Shown here: positions 1 to 8,600 of the stretch, in pieces | Layout: every line of letters starts with the position of its first letter | How positions within the stretch are numbered: position 1 is the first letter of the stretch | Origin: Planctomycetota bacterium | Lineage (GTDB): Bacteria; Planctomycetota; Planctomycetia; Gemmatales; Gemmataceae | Reading direction: 5' to 3' | Length of the DNA: 14,004 nt | Assembly: GCA_016200155.1 (NCBI GenBank) | Contig: JACQFG010000032.1 | Location: forward strand, 1 to 14,004 | Translations under genes and position numbers: made by a program | The notes under the pieces: generated by a model | Database searches by the model: none | What the model was told of the DNA's origin: nothing | Seen by the model: the letters and a program-made list of their open reading frames with translations, nothing else

Positions 1-3000
1 GTAACGGTAGTGCCAGCCCTGATCCCAACCTTCATCAAGGGTCGCTTGCACAGAGAAGAAGATAACTGGATCGTCAACAGCTTTATCAAGATCTACAAAC
101 CGCTGCTGACCTGGTTCCTGCCGCGACGTAACCTTGTCATGTGGATGTTTTCTCTTTTGCTGATTTTGGCCGCGGGCATTTTCCCCGTTCAGGCAATTTT
201 CGGCTTTGGCGCCTCGGAAAACGCCTGGCGCATTTTTTTCCTGCTCGCGTTTGCCGTGGTTGTTTCACTGACGGTCATCTTCACGCGCGGCTTTCTTTGG
301 CAGACACTATCCTTTGCCAGTCTCTTTTTACTTGCTGTTTGGGCATTTCACCTCCCCAAGATCGGCGTGTCGTTCATGCCTGCTCTCGATGAAGGCACGA
401 CCCTTGACATGCCCATAACCGTTCCGCGTGTCGGCGTGAACCAGTCCCGCGACGATCTCAAACACCGCGACGGCCTCCTGCGTGGCTTTCCCGAAGTGGA
501 ATCGGTGATCGGCAAGGCCGGGCGCGCGGACACTCCCACTGATCCCGCGCCACTAGACATGTACGAAACGCTGGTGAACTACCGGCCCAAAGCTCTGTGG
601 CCCAAGCGCGTCTTGAAATTCGACGACGCCGCTCAGCAAACCCGTGCGGTCCTGCGGACTTTGGAAGAGGAAGGCTTCGTGGCACAGGCTCAAAAGACGG
701 ACGTTCGCGACGGTCTGATCAACGATGCGACCCAGAAAGCACTGGAGCGGTTCGATGAAACGATGCGCGAGCTAGGCCTGCTTCGCTACCGGAAATTCGA
801 AGTGGAGCTTGGGCCGCTGCTGACTCGCTTCGTCGTGGAGGACACGATCCGACGATTCAACGAGGCGGGGGATCTCCCTGGCCTTGGGGCCGACGGACAA
901 AAGGAATGCGTTGATCGGTTTACCAAAGAACTGAAATGCGAATACGGCTTTCCCCTGGCGAGGAATCCTGCCGTTGAGGACGTAACGCGGATCACTCAGT
1001 ACGTCGCGAAGGAGCTGGCCAAGAAGGATGCCTTCCCTGTCTGGTTCGAGTTTACCGAAATGTCGCTGAAGGCCCTGCAAACCGACGGGGTCGCCGGGTC
1101 GCGACTGACCAAGCTCAAGGGCAAGAAATACACCACGGAAGCGGATTTCCTTCAGGCGTTGGGAACGATCTTTTCCGAAAAAGAACTCAGGGCCTCTCAA
1201 GCCAAGTTGCTGAAACATGGCCGGATGAGACTCGAACCAAGTGACGCTCTGTCTGTGAAGGAAAATACCGTGCGCGAGCTGATCTCGCTGACGGGAGAAT
1301 TCCTTGGCGCCACGCCGAAAACGTTTGCGGGCGAGGTCCTCAAAGCAGTCGAAGCCCACCGCGTCGATCTTTGGCGTGAGCGTGTTCATGAAGTCAACGG
1401 TGAGTTGTTTGACCGCGGAGTCGAAGCTTATACCTGGTACGCGCTGGAGGAACTCATCAAAGGCGCTCGCGGTGAGGGCTTCCCGACCGGCGCCCCGCGC
1501 GGTGCCGAGGCCGATCGCTTTTCGCAGGAAGCGATCAAAGCCCGGCTCGAACAGGGCACGGCGGAGCCTGATAGGGCCAAGCTCCAAAAGGATTCGGACC
1601 GCAAAGCGTTCGAGCCGTTCCAGGCGTTGCGTCAGGATCTTGAAAAGCCATTCAAGAGCAGCGTCTTTTTCTGGCAGCGCCAGAGCGGACCCAAGGGTGA
1701 TCTGGTCGATGACGAAATGAGCAGGGTTTTGCAGGTGCCGGGCTGGAGCAATATCTTCACGCAACCCATCATCAACCGCATCGAAATGCTGTCAACGGGC
1801 GTCCGAACGGACATCGGGCTCAAGGTCTTCGGCCCCGACCTCGTAACGATCGAACGGACCTGCAAAGATATTGAAGCTGCGTTGAAGCCGATCACCGGCG
1901 CTCGCGACACTATCGCCGCTCCGATCATGGGCAAGGGCTATCTGGAAATCGACATCGACCGCGAAAAGGCCGCGCGTTATGGCATCACCGTTGAGGACAT
2001 TCAGAATGAGATCGAAGTGGCGCTCGGCGGCCGAGTCGTCACGTACACCGTGGAAAAACTGGATCGATTGCCGGTGCGGATTCGCTACTCGCGTGTTAAC
2101 CGCGAGGACGAAGAATCGGTTCGTCGTTTGCTGATTAGCCCGGGGAGCATGGCTACGCCGGCCCCCATGGCAATTCTAGGAAAGATGACGCCCGCCATGG
2201 GAATGCCAGGTCCAGCACCGGTCGGCAACGAGAGTCATCAGGCCGCCCCAGGACATGCCCCCAAAGGAAAGGCGCCTGTCCCCTTGAGTTCCGTGGCCAC
2301 AGTGCGGATCGTCGAAGGACCGGCGATGATCAAGAGCGAAAACGGCCGGTTGATGAATTACGTCACGCTCAACGTGCGCGGCCGCGACATCGTCGGTTTC
2401 GTGGACGAAGCCAAACGAACCGTGGCCCAGAAAGTCCAGTTGCCGGAAGGAGTCCATATCGCGTGGAGCGGCGAGTTCGAGCATCAGGTGCGGGCAGCCC
2501 AGACGCTACGGTTCGTCTTTCCCGTGGTGATTGTGCTCATCTTTGTCATTCTTTACCTGACTTACAAAGACCTGGCGGACGCCGTGCTAATGATGTTCGC
2601 AGTTCCAGAGGCCCTGGCTGGCGGCGCCTTCTTCCTGTTCCTGTATCCAAAGATCAGGTACGGCTGGGATACTCCGCCGTGGGATTTCAGCGTGGCGGTC
2701 TGGGTCGGCTTCATCGCCTGCTTCGGCATGGCCACGGAGACCGGCATCATCATGCTCGTCTACATGCGCGAGGCCATCGAAAAACGCGGTGGCCTGGAAA
2801 ACATCAAATCGCTCGAAGAACTGCGGCAAGCGGTCATCGAGGGCGCCGTTCAACGGCTCAGGCCCAAGTTGCTCACCGAAGGTGTGGCCATCATCGCTAT
2901 CTTCCCGATGGTGTTCGCCACAGGCGTCGGCGGAGAAATCCTCGCGCCAATGGCATTGCCCGTGCTCGGCGGGCTACTCATCTCGGATGAAGTCGTGGAT

Positions 3001-3168
3001 ATTTTCCTGCCCGTCCGATTCTATTGGGTTCGCCGCGCCCGCTGGCTGAAGTTGCAAAAAGATCGCACGGCGGCCGCCAAGGTACAGGCCGCGGCGGAAC
3101 AGAAGAAAGCACTCCAAGAAGTAGGCACCGACAATGGCCAGAATGAGGTAGCGGCTCCGAATTTTTAA
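1..3168 (+). CDS. CusA/CzcA-type heavy-metal RND efflux pump, 5'-truncated, with a ~360-residue extra periplasmic segment
   Basis: This is an inner-membrane proton-driven RND pump that would export soft metal ions through an adaptor and an outer-membrane channel. The frame is open from base 1 (Val-Thr-Val before the GTG at 10), so the N-terminal half lies upstream. Residues below are counted from that GTG. The visible part starts after the first helix bundle, at a PALIPTFIKGRL motif. The CusA methionine triad is kept at M134 (LDMP), M184 (PLDMYET) and M593 (RIEMLSTG). Glu910 (ATETGIIML) and Lys953 match proton-relay positions of CusA. There are three departures from the family. About 57 extra hydrophobic residues lie at 60-117. 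About 360 extra residues lie at 198-563, within the porter region between the second and third triad methionines. A Met/Pro/His-rich insert lies at 711-757. The C-terminal helix contains an acidic SDEVVD stretch. The stop is TAA. Family assignment is firm; the metal (Cu/Ag versus others) is inferred. Confidence 0.93.
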   Translation, partial: VTVVPALIPTFIKGRLHREEDNWIVNSFIKIYKPLLTWFLPRRNLVMWMFSLLLILAAGIFPVQAIFGFGASENAWRIFFLLAFAVVVSLTVIFTRGFLWQTLSFASLFLLAVWAFHLPKIGVSFMPALDEGTTLDMPITVPRVGVNQSRDDLKHRDGLLRGFPEVESVIGKAGRADTPTDPAPLDMYETLVNYRPKALWPKRVLKFDDAAQQTRAVLRTLEEEGFVAQAQKTDVRDGLINDATQKALERFDETMRELGLLRYRKFEVELGPLLTRFVVEDTIRRFNEAGDLPGLGADGQKECVDRFTKELKCEYGFPLARNPAVEDVTRITQYVAKELAKKDAFPVWFEFTEMSLKALQTDGVAGSRLTKLKGKKYTTEADFLQALGTIFSEKELRASQAKLLKHGRMRLEPSDALSVKENTVRELISLTGEFLGATPKTFAGEVLKAVEAHRVDLWRERVHEVNGELFDRGVEAYTWYALEELIKGARGEGFPTGAPRGAEADRFSQEAIKARLEQGTAEPDRAKLQKDSDRKAFEPFQALRQDLEKPFKSSVFFWQRQSGPKGDLVDDEMSRVLQVPGWSNIFTQPIINRIEMLSTGVRTDIGLKVFGPDLVTIERTCKDIEAALKPITGARDTIAAPIMGKGYLEIDIDREKAARYGITVEDIQNEIEVALGGRVVTYTVEKLDRLPVRIRYSRVNREDEESVRRLLISPGSMATPAPMAILGKMTPAMGMPGPAPVGNESHQAAPGHAPKGKAPVPLSSVATVRIVEGPAMIKSENGRLMNYVTLNVRGRDIVGFVDEAKRTVAQKVQLPEGVHIAWSGEFEHQVRAAQTLRFVFPVVIVLIFVILYLTYKDLADAVLMMFAVPEALAGGAFFLFLYPKIRYGWDTPPWDFSVAVWVGFIACFGMATETGIIMLVYMREAIEKRGGLENIKSLEELRQAVIEGAVQRLRPKLLTEGVAIIAIFPMVFATGVGGEILAPMALPVLGGLLISDEVVDIFLPVRFYWVRRARWLKLQKDRTAAAKVQAAAEQKKALQEVGTDNGQNEVAAPNF

Positions 3169-3204
3169 GGTCCGTTGATGGTCCTTTGCTTAAAGGAGTT
3201 TCCC

Positions 3205-3660
3205 ATGTTCCGGCAAATGTTGCTTCCAGTGTTGCTTCTCGGCGTTGTCTTGGCGGGAGGGGCTTCGACCTTTCCGGCGAATGAGCCGGCGGCTGTCTCG
3301 AAAACCGCCCAAGCGAAATCGAAGCTCAAGGAACTCCTCAAAGAGCGGCTCGCGACACTGCGCGAACTCGTCAAGGTGTCAACCGCGGGGTATGAGGCGG
3401 GGAAGGTGCCGTTCGAGCGGGTTCACCATGCGATGATGGAAATGCTCCGCGCTGAGCTGGAATCTTCTGACTCGGACAAAGACCGAATCGCGGTCCTTGA
3501 AAAAATCGTGGCTCAGGCCAAGGGAAACGAGCAGAGCGCCCTTCAGCGTTATAAGGCCGGGGCAGTTACGCAGAGCGATGCACTGATGGCCGCGGCTGCC
3601 CGTCTGGAAGCCGAAATCGCCTTGGAGCGAGTGAAATCCAATATCGCTCCGGCGAAGTAA
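3205..3660 (+). CDS. Exported TolC-hairpin-like small protein (151 aa)
   Basis: The start at ATG 3205 is set by AAAGGAG at 3192-3198; the ATG in the same frame at 3178 lacks such a site. Residues 1-22 form a signal peptide (MFRQ, a Leu/Val core, then AGGAS). The rest is predicted helical and coiled-coil-like, with no cysteines. It contains two related halves: around 'GYEAGKVPFERV..AMMEMLRAE' and 'RYKAGAVTQSDAL..AAARLEAE'. The Y-x-A-G-x-V spacing followed by an Ala/Leu/Glu helix is like the hairpin repeats of TolC-family outer-membrane channels, but the protein is about a third of a TolC and has no room for a beta-barrel. It sits 36 bp behind the first RND gene and ahead of the adaptor, so it probably belongs to the same operon. 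A periplasmic accessory or structural role in the pump is a guess. I am confident that it is a gene and unsure of its function. Confidence 0.82.
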   Translation: MFRQMLLPVLLLGVVLAGGASTFPANEPAAVSKTAQAKSKLKELLKERLATLRELVKVSTAGYEAGKVPFERVHHAMMEMLRAELESSDSDKDRIAVLEKIVAQAKGNEQSALQRYKAGAVTQSDALMAAAARLEAEIALERVKSNIAPAK

Positions 3661-3794
3661 GGCCGAGACAACTGGGCCAGTGTCGCCCATTGCCCGCTCC
3701 GGATTTGTGCTAACCACGGCACAAAACTTGCTCACTATCAACCAGCGCTTCCCGATCACATCCGTCTGCCTGTCCTCCAAATCAGAGGTGCCGC
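3661..3794. other. Intergenic stretch inside the RND cluster with a short dyad
   Basis: This is the longest gap (134 bp) between the metal-efflux genes on this strand. It begins with an imperfect dyad at 3665-3684: GAC-A-ACT, a GGGCC loop, then AGTGTC, giving six pairs with one bulged A. There is no T-run after it, so it is not a convincing terminator. I see no clear -35/-10 pair. It could be a partial attenuator or mRNA-processing structure separating the first pump from the adaptor genes. Confidence 0.25.
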
Positions 3795-5078
3795 ATGTCA
3801 ATCACCCAGAATGGGGCCGGGGAAGCCCGTTTGCCGACGCCAGGAAAACGACGATTCTTGATGATCGGCCTCGGCATCGTGGGTGTAATCGCGCTCGGTG
3901 CGTCCCTCTGGTTTGCCTACAACCGCGGCTGGCTCGGAGGCCGCGCTGACACCAATCAATCCGCCGAAATGGAAGACATGCCTGGTAAGGCCGGCATGAA
4001 AATGCCGAAACGTGGCAGCCAGGCCGACATGAAGTCCGACCTCCCCGGCTACGCAAAGGTCAATGTAAATTCGGGCGTCCAACAGCGCATCGGCGTCAAG
4101 ATCGGCAAGGTCGAAGAAGCTCCGCTCGAAATGAGTGTTCGTGCCGTGGGAATCATCAGGCCAAACGAGGCGAAACTAACTCGCGTTCATCTTCGCACGG
4201 AGGGCTGGGTCGAGAAGCTGTACGTGAACTTCACCGGCCAGGAGGTCAAAGAAGGAGAGCCGCTGCTCGCCATCTACAGTCCGCAATTCCTGACCACGCA
4301 GCAAGAATACTTGTCCGCCCTGGAATCCAAGAACCAAAATCTCGCCGATCTGGCGAAGCGTCGACTGCAACTCTGGGGAGTCTCTGACCAGGAACTGGAA
4401 AAGTTGCAAGCGAGCAAGAAGGCGCTAACGAATCTCGTCTTGCGTGCCTCGCTGAATGGCTCGGTCTTGACCAAAAATGTTCTCAAGGGTGAATTCGTCA
4501 CCTCTCAGACGGAGTTGTATACCATTGCCGATCTCTCGACGGTTTGGGCGCAGGCCAAGGTTTATGAATATGAACTGCCGCACGTTCAGCTTGGACAACC
4601 TGCGACTGTCACCGTGCCAGGATTGCCGGACAAGACTTTCGCCGGCAAAGTCGTGTTCATTCAACCGACCGTCGATGAAGCCACGCGCACTGTACAGGTC
4701 CGCGTTGAGTTGGCCAACAAGGAGCGGGTGTTCAAACCTGGCATGTTTGTCCATTTCGAGATCAAGCACGAGATGGGCAAAGGGCTGTTGGTGCCGACTT
4801 CAGCCGTCCTGCGCACCGGCGAGAAGGACATCGTTTTCCGGACAGAGGCGGACGATCTTTTTGTGCCGGTTGAAGTGAAAATCAGCCCCATCAAGTTTGG
4901 CGACCGCTTTCAGGTCCTCAAGGGCTTGAAAGCCGGCGACCAGGTTGTGACGTCAGGCAACTTCCTGATCGATTCGGAAAGCCGCCTGCACGCTGGAGGC
5001 ATGGGCGCCATGCCGGGCATGAAAGACATGGACATGAAGGACATGAAAGAGATGAACCATTCCAAAATGAAACACTGA
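3795..5078 (+). CDS. cusB: CusB/CzcB-type periplasmic adaptor (membrane fusion protein) with Met/His-rich tail
   Basis: This adaptor subunit links an inner-membrane RND pump to a TolC-type channel, and in Cus systems also hands metal to the pump. ATG 3795 follows an AGAGG at 3784-3788. Residues 21-42 form the single N-terminal membrane anchor. Residues 57-82 are Met-rich (MEDMPGKAGMKM), a likely metal-capture segment in the position where CusB carries its metal-binding methionines. Then come the barrel-sandwich (lipoyl-like) halves around 130-160 (GWVEKLYVNFTGQEVKEGEPLL) and 215-245. A helical hairpin at about 165-212 lies between them. The beta-barrel is at about 248-325 and the membrane-proximal domain after that. 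The last 25 residues (403-427) are a Met/Asp/Lys/His tail with repeated MKDM units. The product is 427 aa, normal for the family. It is followed after 22 bp by the CusF-like gene. Being the only adaptor in view, it may serve both pumps. Confidence 0.95.
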   Translation: MSITQNGAGEARLPTPGKRRFLMIGLGIVGVIALGASLWFAYNRGWLGGRADTNQSAEMEDMPGKAGMKMPKRGSQADMKSDLPGYAKVNVNSGVQQRIGVKIGKVEEAPLEMSVRAVGIIRPNEAKLTRVHLRTEGWVEKLYVNFTGQEVKEGEPLLAIYSPQFLTTQQEYLSALESKNQNLADLAKRRLQLWGVSDQELEKLQASKKALTNLVLRASLNGSVLTKNVLKGEFVTSQTELYTIADLSTVWAQAKVYEYELPHVQLGQPATVTVPGLPDKTFAGKVVFIQPTVDEATRTVQVRVELANKERVFKPGMFVHFEIKHEMGKGLLVPTSAVLRTGEKDIVFRTEADDLFVPVEVKISPIKFGDRFQVLKGLKAGDQVVTSGNFLIDSESRLHAGGMGAMPGMKDMDMKDMKEMNHSKMKH

Positions 5079-5100
5079 ACGAGAAAGGAAGAGTAATCCC

Positions 5101-5418
5101 ATGAGAACCGCTCCTTGGATCTGGGTTGTCGTGCTCGTCGTATCGCTCACCTTGGCGGGTTGCCAGCCGGGCGATCAAAAAAATCCTGCCGGCAAAGAAC
5201 ACCCCATCAAGGGGAAGGTTACGGCCGTGGACGTGAGCAAACCGTCCGTGAAGCTCGACCACGAGGCAATTCCAGGCCTCGACATGAAAGCGATGGAAAT
5301 GGATTACCCCGTGGCAAACAGCAAGATGCTGGAAGGCATCAAGGCCGGCGACGAGGTGCAGGGCCGCGTCAAAATGGAGTCTGGGAAGTACCTCATCACC
5401 CAACTGGAAAAACGCTAA
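5101..5418 (+). CDS. cusF: CusF-type copper-binding lipoprotein
   Basis: This is a periplasmic metallochaperone of the CusF family, which in E. coli passes Cu(I)/Ag(I) to the CusB adaptor. The product has 105 residues. A lipobox LAGC with Cys21 after a hydrophobic signal segment (8-20) predicts a membrane-anchored lipoprotein rather than the soluble protein of E. coli. The OB-fold binding segment is visible: His54 (LDHEAIPG), Met65 and Met67 (KAMEMDY), with the same spacing as His36, Met47 and Met49 of CusF. The position of the CusF capping tryptophan (Trp44) is Met62 here. A GGAAGAG ribosome-binding stretch precedes ATG 5101. Its place between cusB and cusA fits co-expression. The family call is secure; a tuned or altered metal affinity is inferred from the Trp replacement. 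Confidence 0.9.
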   Translation: MRTAPWIWVVVLVVSLTLAGCQPGDQKNPAGKEHPIKGKVTAVDVSKPSVKLDHEAIPGLDMKAMEMDYPVANSKMLEGIKAGDEVQGRVKMESGKYLITQLEKR

Positions 5419-5456
5419 CCGTCAAACACACACGTCGCGACTGAGAGGAGGTCAAT

Positions 5457-5561
5457 ATGAACTGGGACCCACTACTTTGGATCGTGCTCGTTGTTCTCTT
5501 CGCCTGCTGCGTTTTTCCGATGATCCGCATGATGTTCCACCGCGGCCGCGGCGGCATGTGA
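5457..5561 (+). CDS. 34-aa Met-rich single-span membrane peptide
   Basis: This small gene lies between cusF and the second cusA. Its start is supported by a near-perfect GAGAGGAGGT at 5443-5452, five bases before ATG 5457, which is the strongest ribosome-binding site in the cluster. It ends at TGA 5559-5561. The peptide begins MNWDPLLW, has one hydrophobic span at about 5-21 that includes a Cys-Cys pair (FACCVF), and ends with a Met/His/Arg/Gly tail (PMIRMMFHRGRGGM). The positive C-terminus suggests an N-out, C-in orientation. I do not recognise a family. A regulatory or stabilising subunit of the neighbouring RND pump, like other small membrane proteins that bind RND pumps, is possible; the Cys pair and methionines could bind Cu or Ag. 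Expression looks likely from the ribosome-binding site. Confidence 0.65.
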   Translation: MNWDPLLWIVLVVLFACCVFPMIRMMFHRGRGGM

Positions 5562-5627
5562 CTTCTCAGCATCGAATGAGTGCCCAAAAACTCCCTGCGC
5601 CATCCGTTGGCGAAAGGAGCGATTATC

Positions 5628-8600
5628 ATGATCGCGCGCGTCATCGAATTCAGTGCTCGCAACCGCTTTGTCATCGTCGTCCTGATCGTTGCCATCGTGG
5701 CCGGCGGTTTCTGGGCCGTCTTGCACACGCCGCTGGACGCCATCCCCGACCTGTCCGACGTGCAGGTGATCGTCAACACGACGTGGGAAGACCGCAGCCC
5801 CGACATCATCGAGGATCAGGTCACTTACCCGATCGTCACGCAACTTCTCTCCGCTCCGTCCGTGAAGGCGGTGAGGGCCACCTCGTTCTTCGGCTACTCG
5901 CTCATCTACGTCATCTTCGAAGACGGCACCGATCTCTACTGGGCGCGCAGCCGTGTGCTTGAATATCTCAGCGGCATGGGGGGCAAGCTGCCGCAAGGCG
6001 TCACGCCCCAGCTCGGACCGGATGCCACCGGCGTCGGCTGGGGACTGGAATACGTCCTGATCGACAAAACCGGCAAGCATGACCTGGCCGAGCTGCGCAC
6101 CTTACAGGACTGGAATGTGCAGTTCCAGCTTCGAGCCGTGCCCGGCGTCGCCGAAATCGCCCCGATGGGCGGCTTCGTCAAGCAATACCAGGTGACGATC
6201 GATCCCGACAAACTGCTGGCGTATGACATGCCGATCAATCGCGTGGTGGAGCGCGTCCGCAAGGGAAACCAGGAGACCGGAGGCCGTGTCATCGAATTCA
6301 CCGGCCGTGAATACATGGTGCGCGGCCGGGGCTACTTCAAGAGCGTCCAGGACATCGAGGAAGTCGGCCTCGGCGCCCAGAAGGACGGCACGCCCATCCG
6401 AGTTCGCGACGTGGGCTTCGTGCAGATCGGCCCCGACATTCGCCGAGGCGTCACGGACTACAACGGTGATGGCGACGCGGCCGGCGGCGTGGTCGTCGTC
6501 CGCTTCGGCGAAAGCGTCTACGATGTCATCCAGCGCGTCAAACAGAAAATCAAGGACTCCGTGCAGCCGTCGCTTCCGGAAGGCGTGGAACTGAAGATCG
6601 TTTATGATCGTTCGGAGCTGATCGAGCATTCGGTCAGCACGCTGCGTGAGAAGCTTATCGAGGAAAGCATCATCGTCAGCCTCGTGTGTCTGATTTTCCT
6701 TTTTCATTTTCGCAGTGCTCTCGTCGCCATCTTGGTCCTCCCCCTCGCCCTGTTGCTTGCGTTACTAGCGATGCGCGGGATCGGCCTGACCTCGAACATC
6801 ATGAGCCTGGGAGGTCTTGCCATCGCCATCGGAGCGATGGTGGATGCCGCCATCATCATGATTGAGAACGCCCACAAACACATCGAACACGAGGAAGAAA
6901 AGCCCGAGGCGGAGCGCCGCCCCCGAGCGGACGTGATTATCGAGGCGGCCAAGGAAGTCGGCCCGTCGCTTTTCTTTTCTCTTTTGGTAATCACCGTTGG
7001 CTTCCTGCCGGTCTTCGCGTTGCAAGATCAGGAGGGCCGCCTTTTCAAGCCGCTGGCGTACACCAAGACGTTCGCCATGCTCTTCGCGGCGTTGTTGTCA
7101 ATCCTGGTCGGCCCCTTCCTCATGACCCTCCTGATTCGCGGACGCATTCCGCGCGAGGAGAACAACCCGGTCAACCGGCTTTTGATATGGCTGTATCACC
7201 CCGTCGTCCGTTTCGCTTTGCGTTGGCGTTATGTCATGGTAGTGGTTGCGCTAATCGCGGTGCTGGTGATCGTGCCGATCTATCTCGGTTTGGGCTCGGA
7301 GTTCATGCCGCCCTTGTGGGAAGAGTCCATCCTTTACATGCCGATGACGCTGCCGGGGGCGTCCATTCAAACGATGAAGGACGCGATTCAGGAGCAGGAC
7401 AAGATCTTGATGACGTTCCCCGAAGTGGCGAGTGTGTTCGCAAAGGCCGGCCGAGCAGAGACGGCGACCGACCCGGCCCCGCTTGAAATGATCGAAACGA
7501 ACATCACCCTCAAGCCGCCCGATCAGTGGCGCGCCGGCATGACCCACGACAAGCTGATTGCCGAGATGGATCAAGCGTTGAAGGAGAAGCAGATTGGCTT
7601 TACCAACGTCTGGACCATGCCGATCAAGAACCGCATCGACATGCTTTCCACCGGCATCCGCACGCCGCTGGGCGTGAAAGTCTATGGACCGGACCTGAAG
7701 GAAATCGGCCGCATCAGTCAAGAAATTGAGATGCACGTGAGCATGGTGCCTGGCACGCGCAGTGCGTTCGCCGAGCGCGTTGCGGAAGGTTATTACCTGG
7801 ATTTCGTCCCCAAGCGTGATGCCATCGCCCGCCACGGTCTGACCGTCGCCGACGTGCAAGAAGTGATTCAGTCTGCCGTCGGCGGCGCAAATGTGACGAT
7901 GACCGTTGAAGGCCGCGAGCGGTATCCTGTCAATGTTCGCTATGGCCGGGCCTATCGCGAAGACCTGTGGCGACTGAAACGCGTCCTCGTGGAAACGCCG
8001 ATGGGCGCCCAGGTTCCCCTCGAAGAGTTGGCCGACCTCCGCATCACCACGGGGGCCGGCATGATCAAGAGCGAGGCCGCCCAGCTCGTCGGCTACGTCT
8101 ACATCGACATCGCCGGCCGGGACATCGGCAGTTACATGCAGGACGCCAAGGCGATGGTTCAGCAAAACGTCCAGGTTCCCGCGGGCTACCGCCTGGAATG
8201 GAGCGGCGCCTATGAATCCATGGAGCGGGCAAGCCAACGGCTGATGTACGTCATCCCCTTGACCCTGCTCATCATCTTTGTCCTGCTGTATTTCAACACC
8301 CGGTCGCTGGTGAAGGTGCTCATCGTGTTCCTGGCCGTGCCCTTCTCGCTGATCGGAGCATTTCTGCTGCTTTTTTTGCTGGGCTACCACATGAGCGTGG
8401 CGGTCTGGGTCGGCATCATCGCCCTGGCTGGGGTGGACGCCGAGACCGGCGTGGTGATGCTTTTGTACCTCGATCACGCTTATGACCGCCGCAAGCGCGA
8501 CGGGCAGATGCACGATCTCAAGGATTTGGAGGCGGCCGTCGAAGAAGGCGCAGTGCAACGTGTTCGACCGAAAATCATGACCGTCTTGGCCATCCTCATG

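Noticed and set aside
772..1764. 330-codon minus-strand frame opposite the first pump
   Set aside because: It lies wholly antisense to the pump's insert, has no ribosome-binding site and shows no recognisable motifs. The + frame continues smoothly into conserved RND sequence on both sides.
7251..8558. 435-codon minus-strand frame opposite cusA
   Set aside because: The composition is His/Asp-rich as expected for the reverse of a GC-rich coding strand. The cusA motifs on the + strand are continuous through it.
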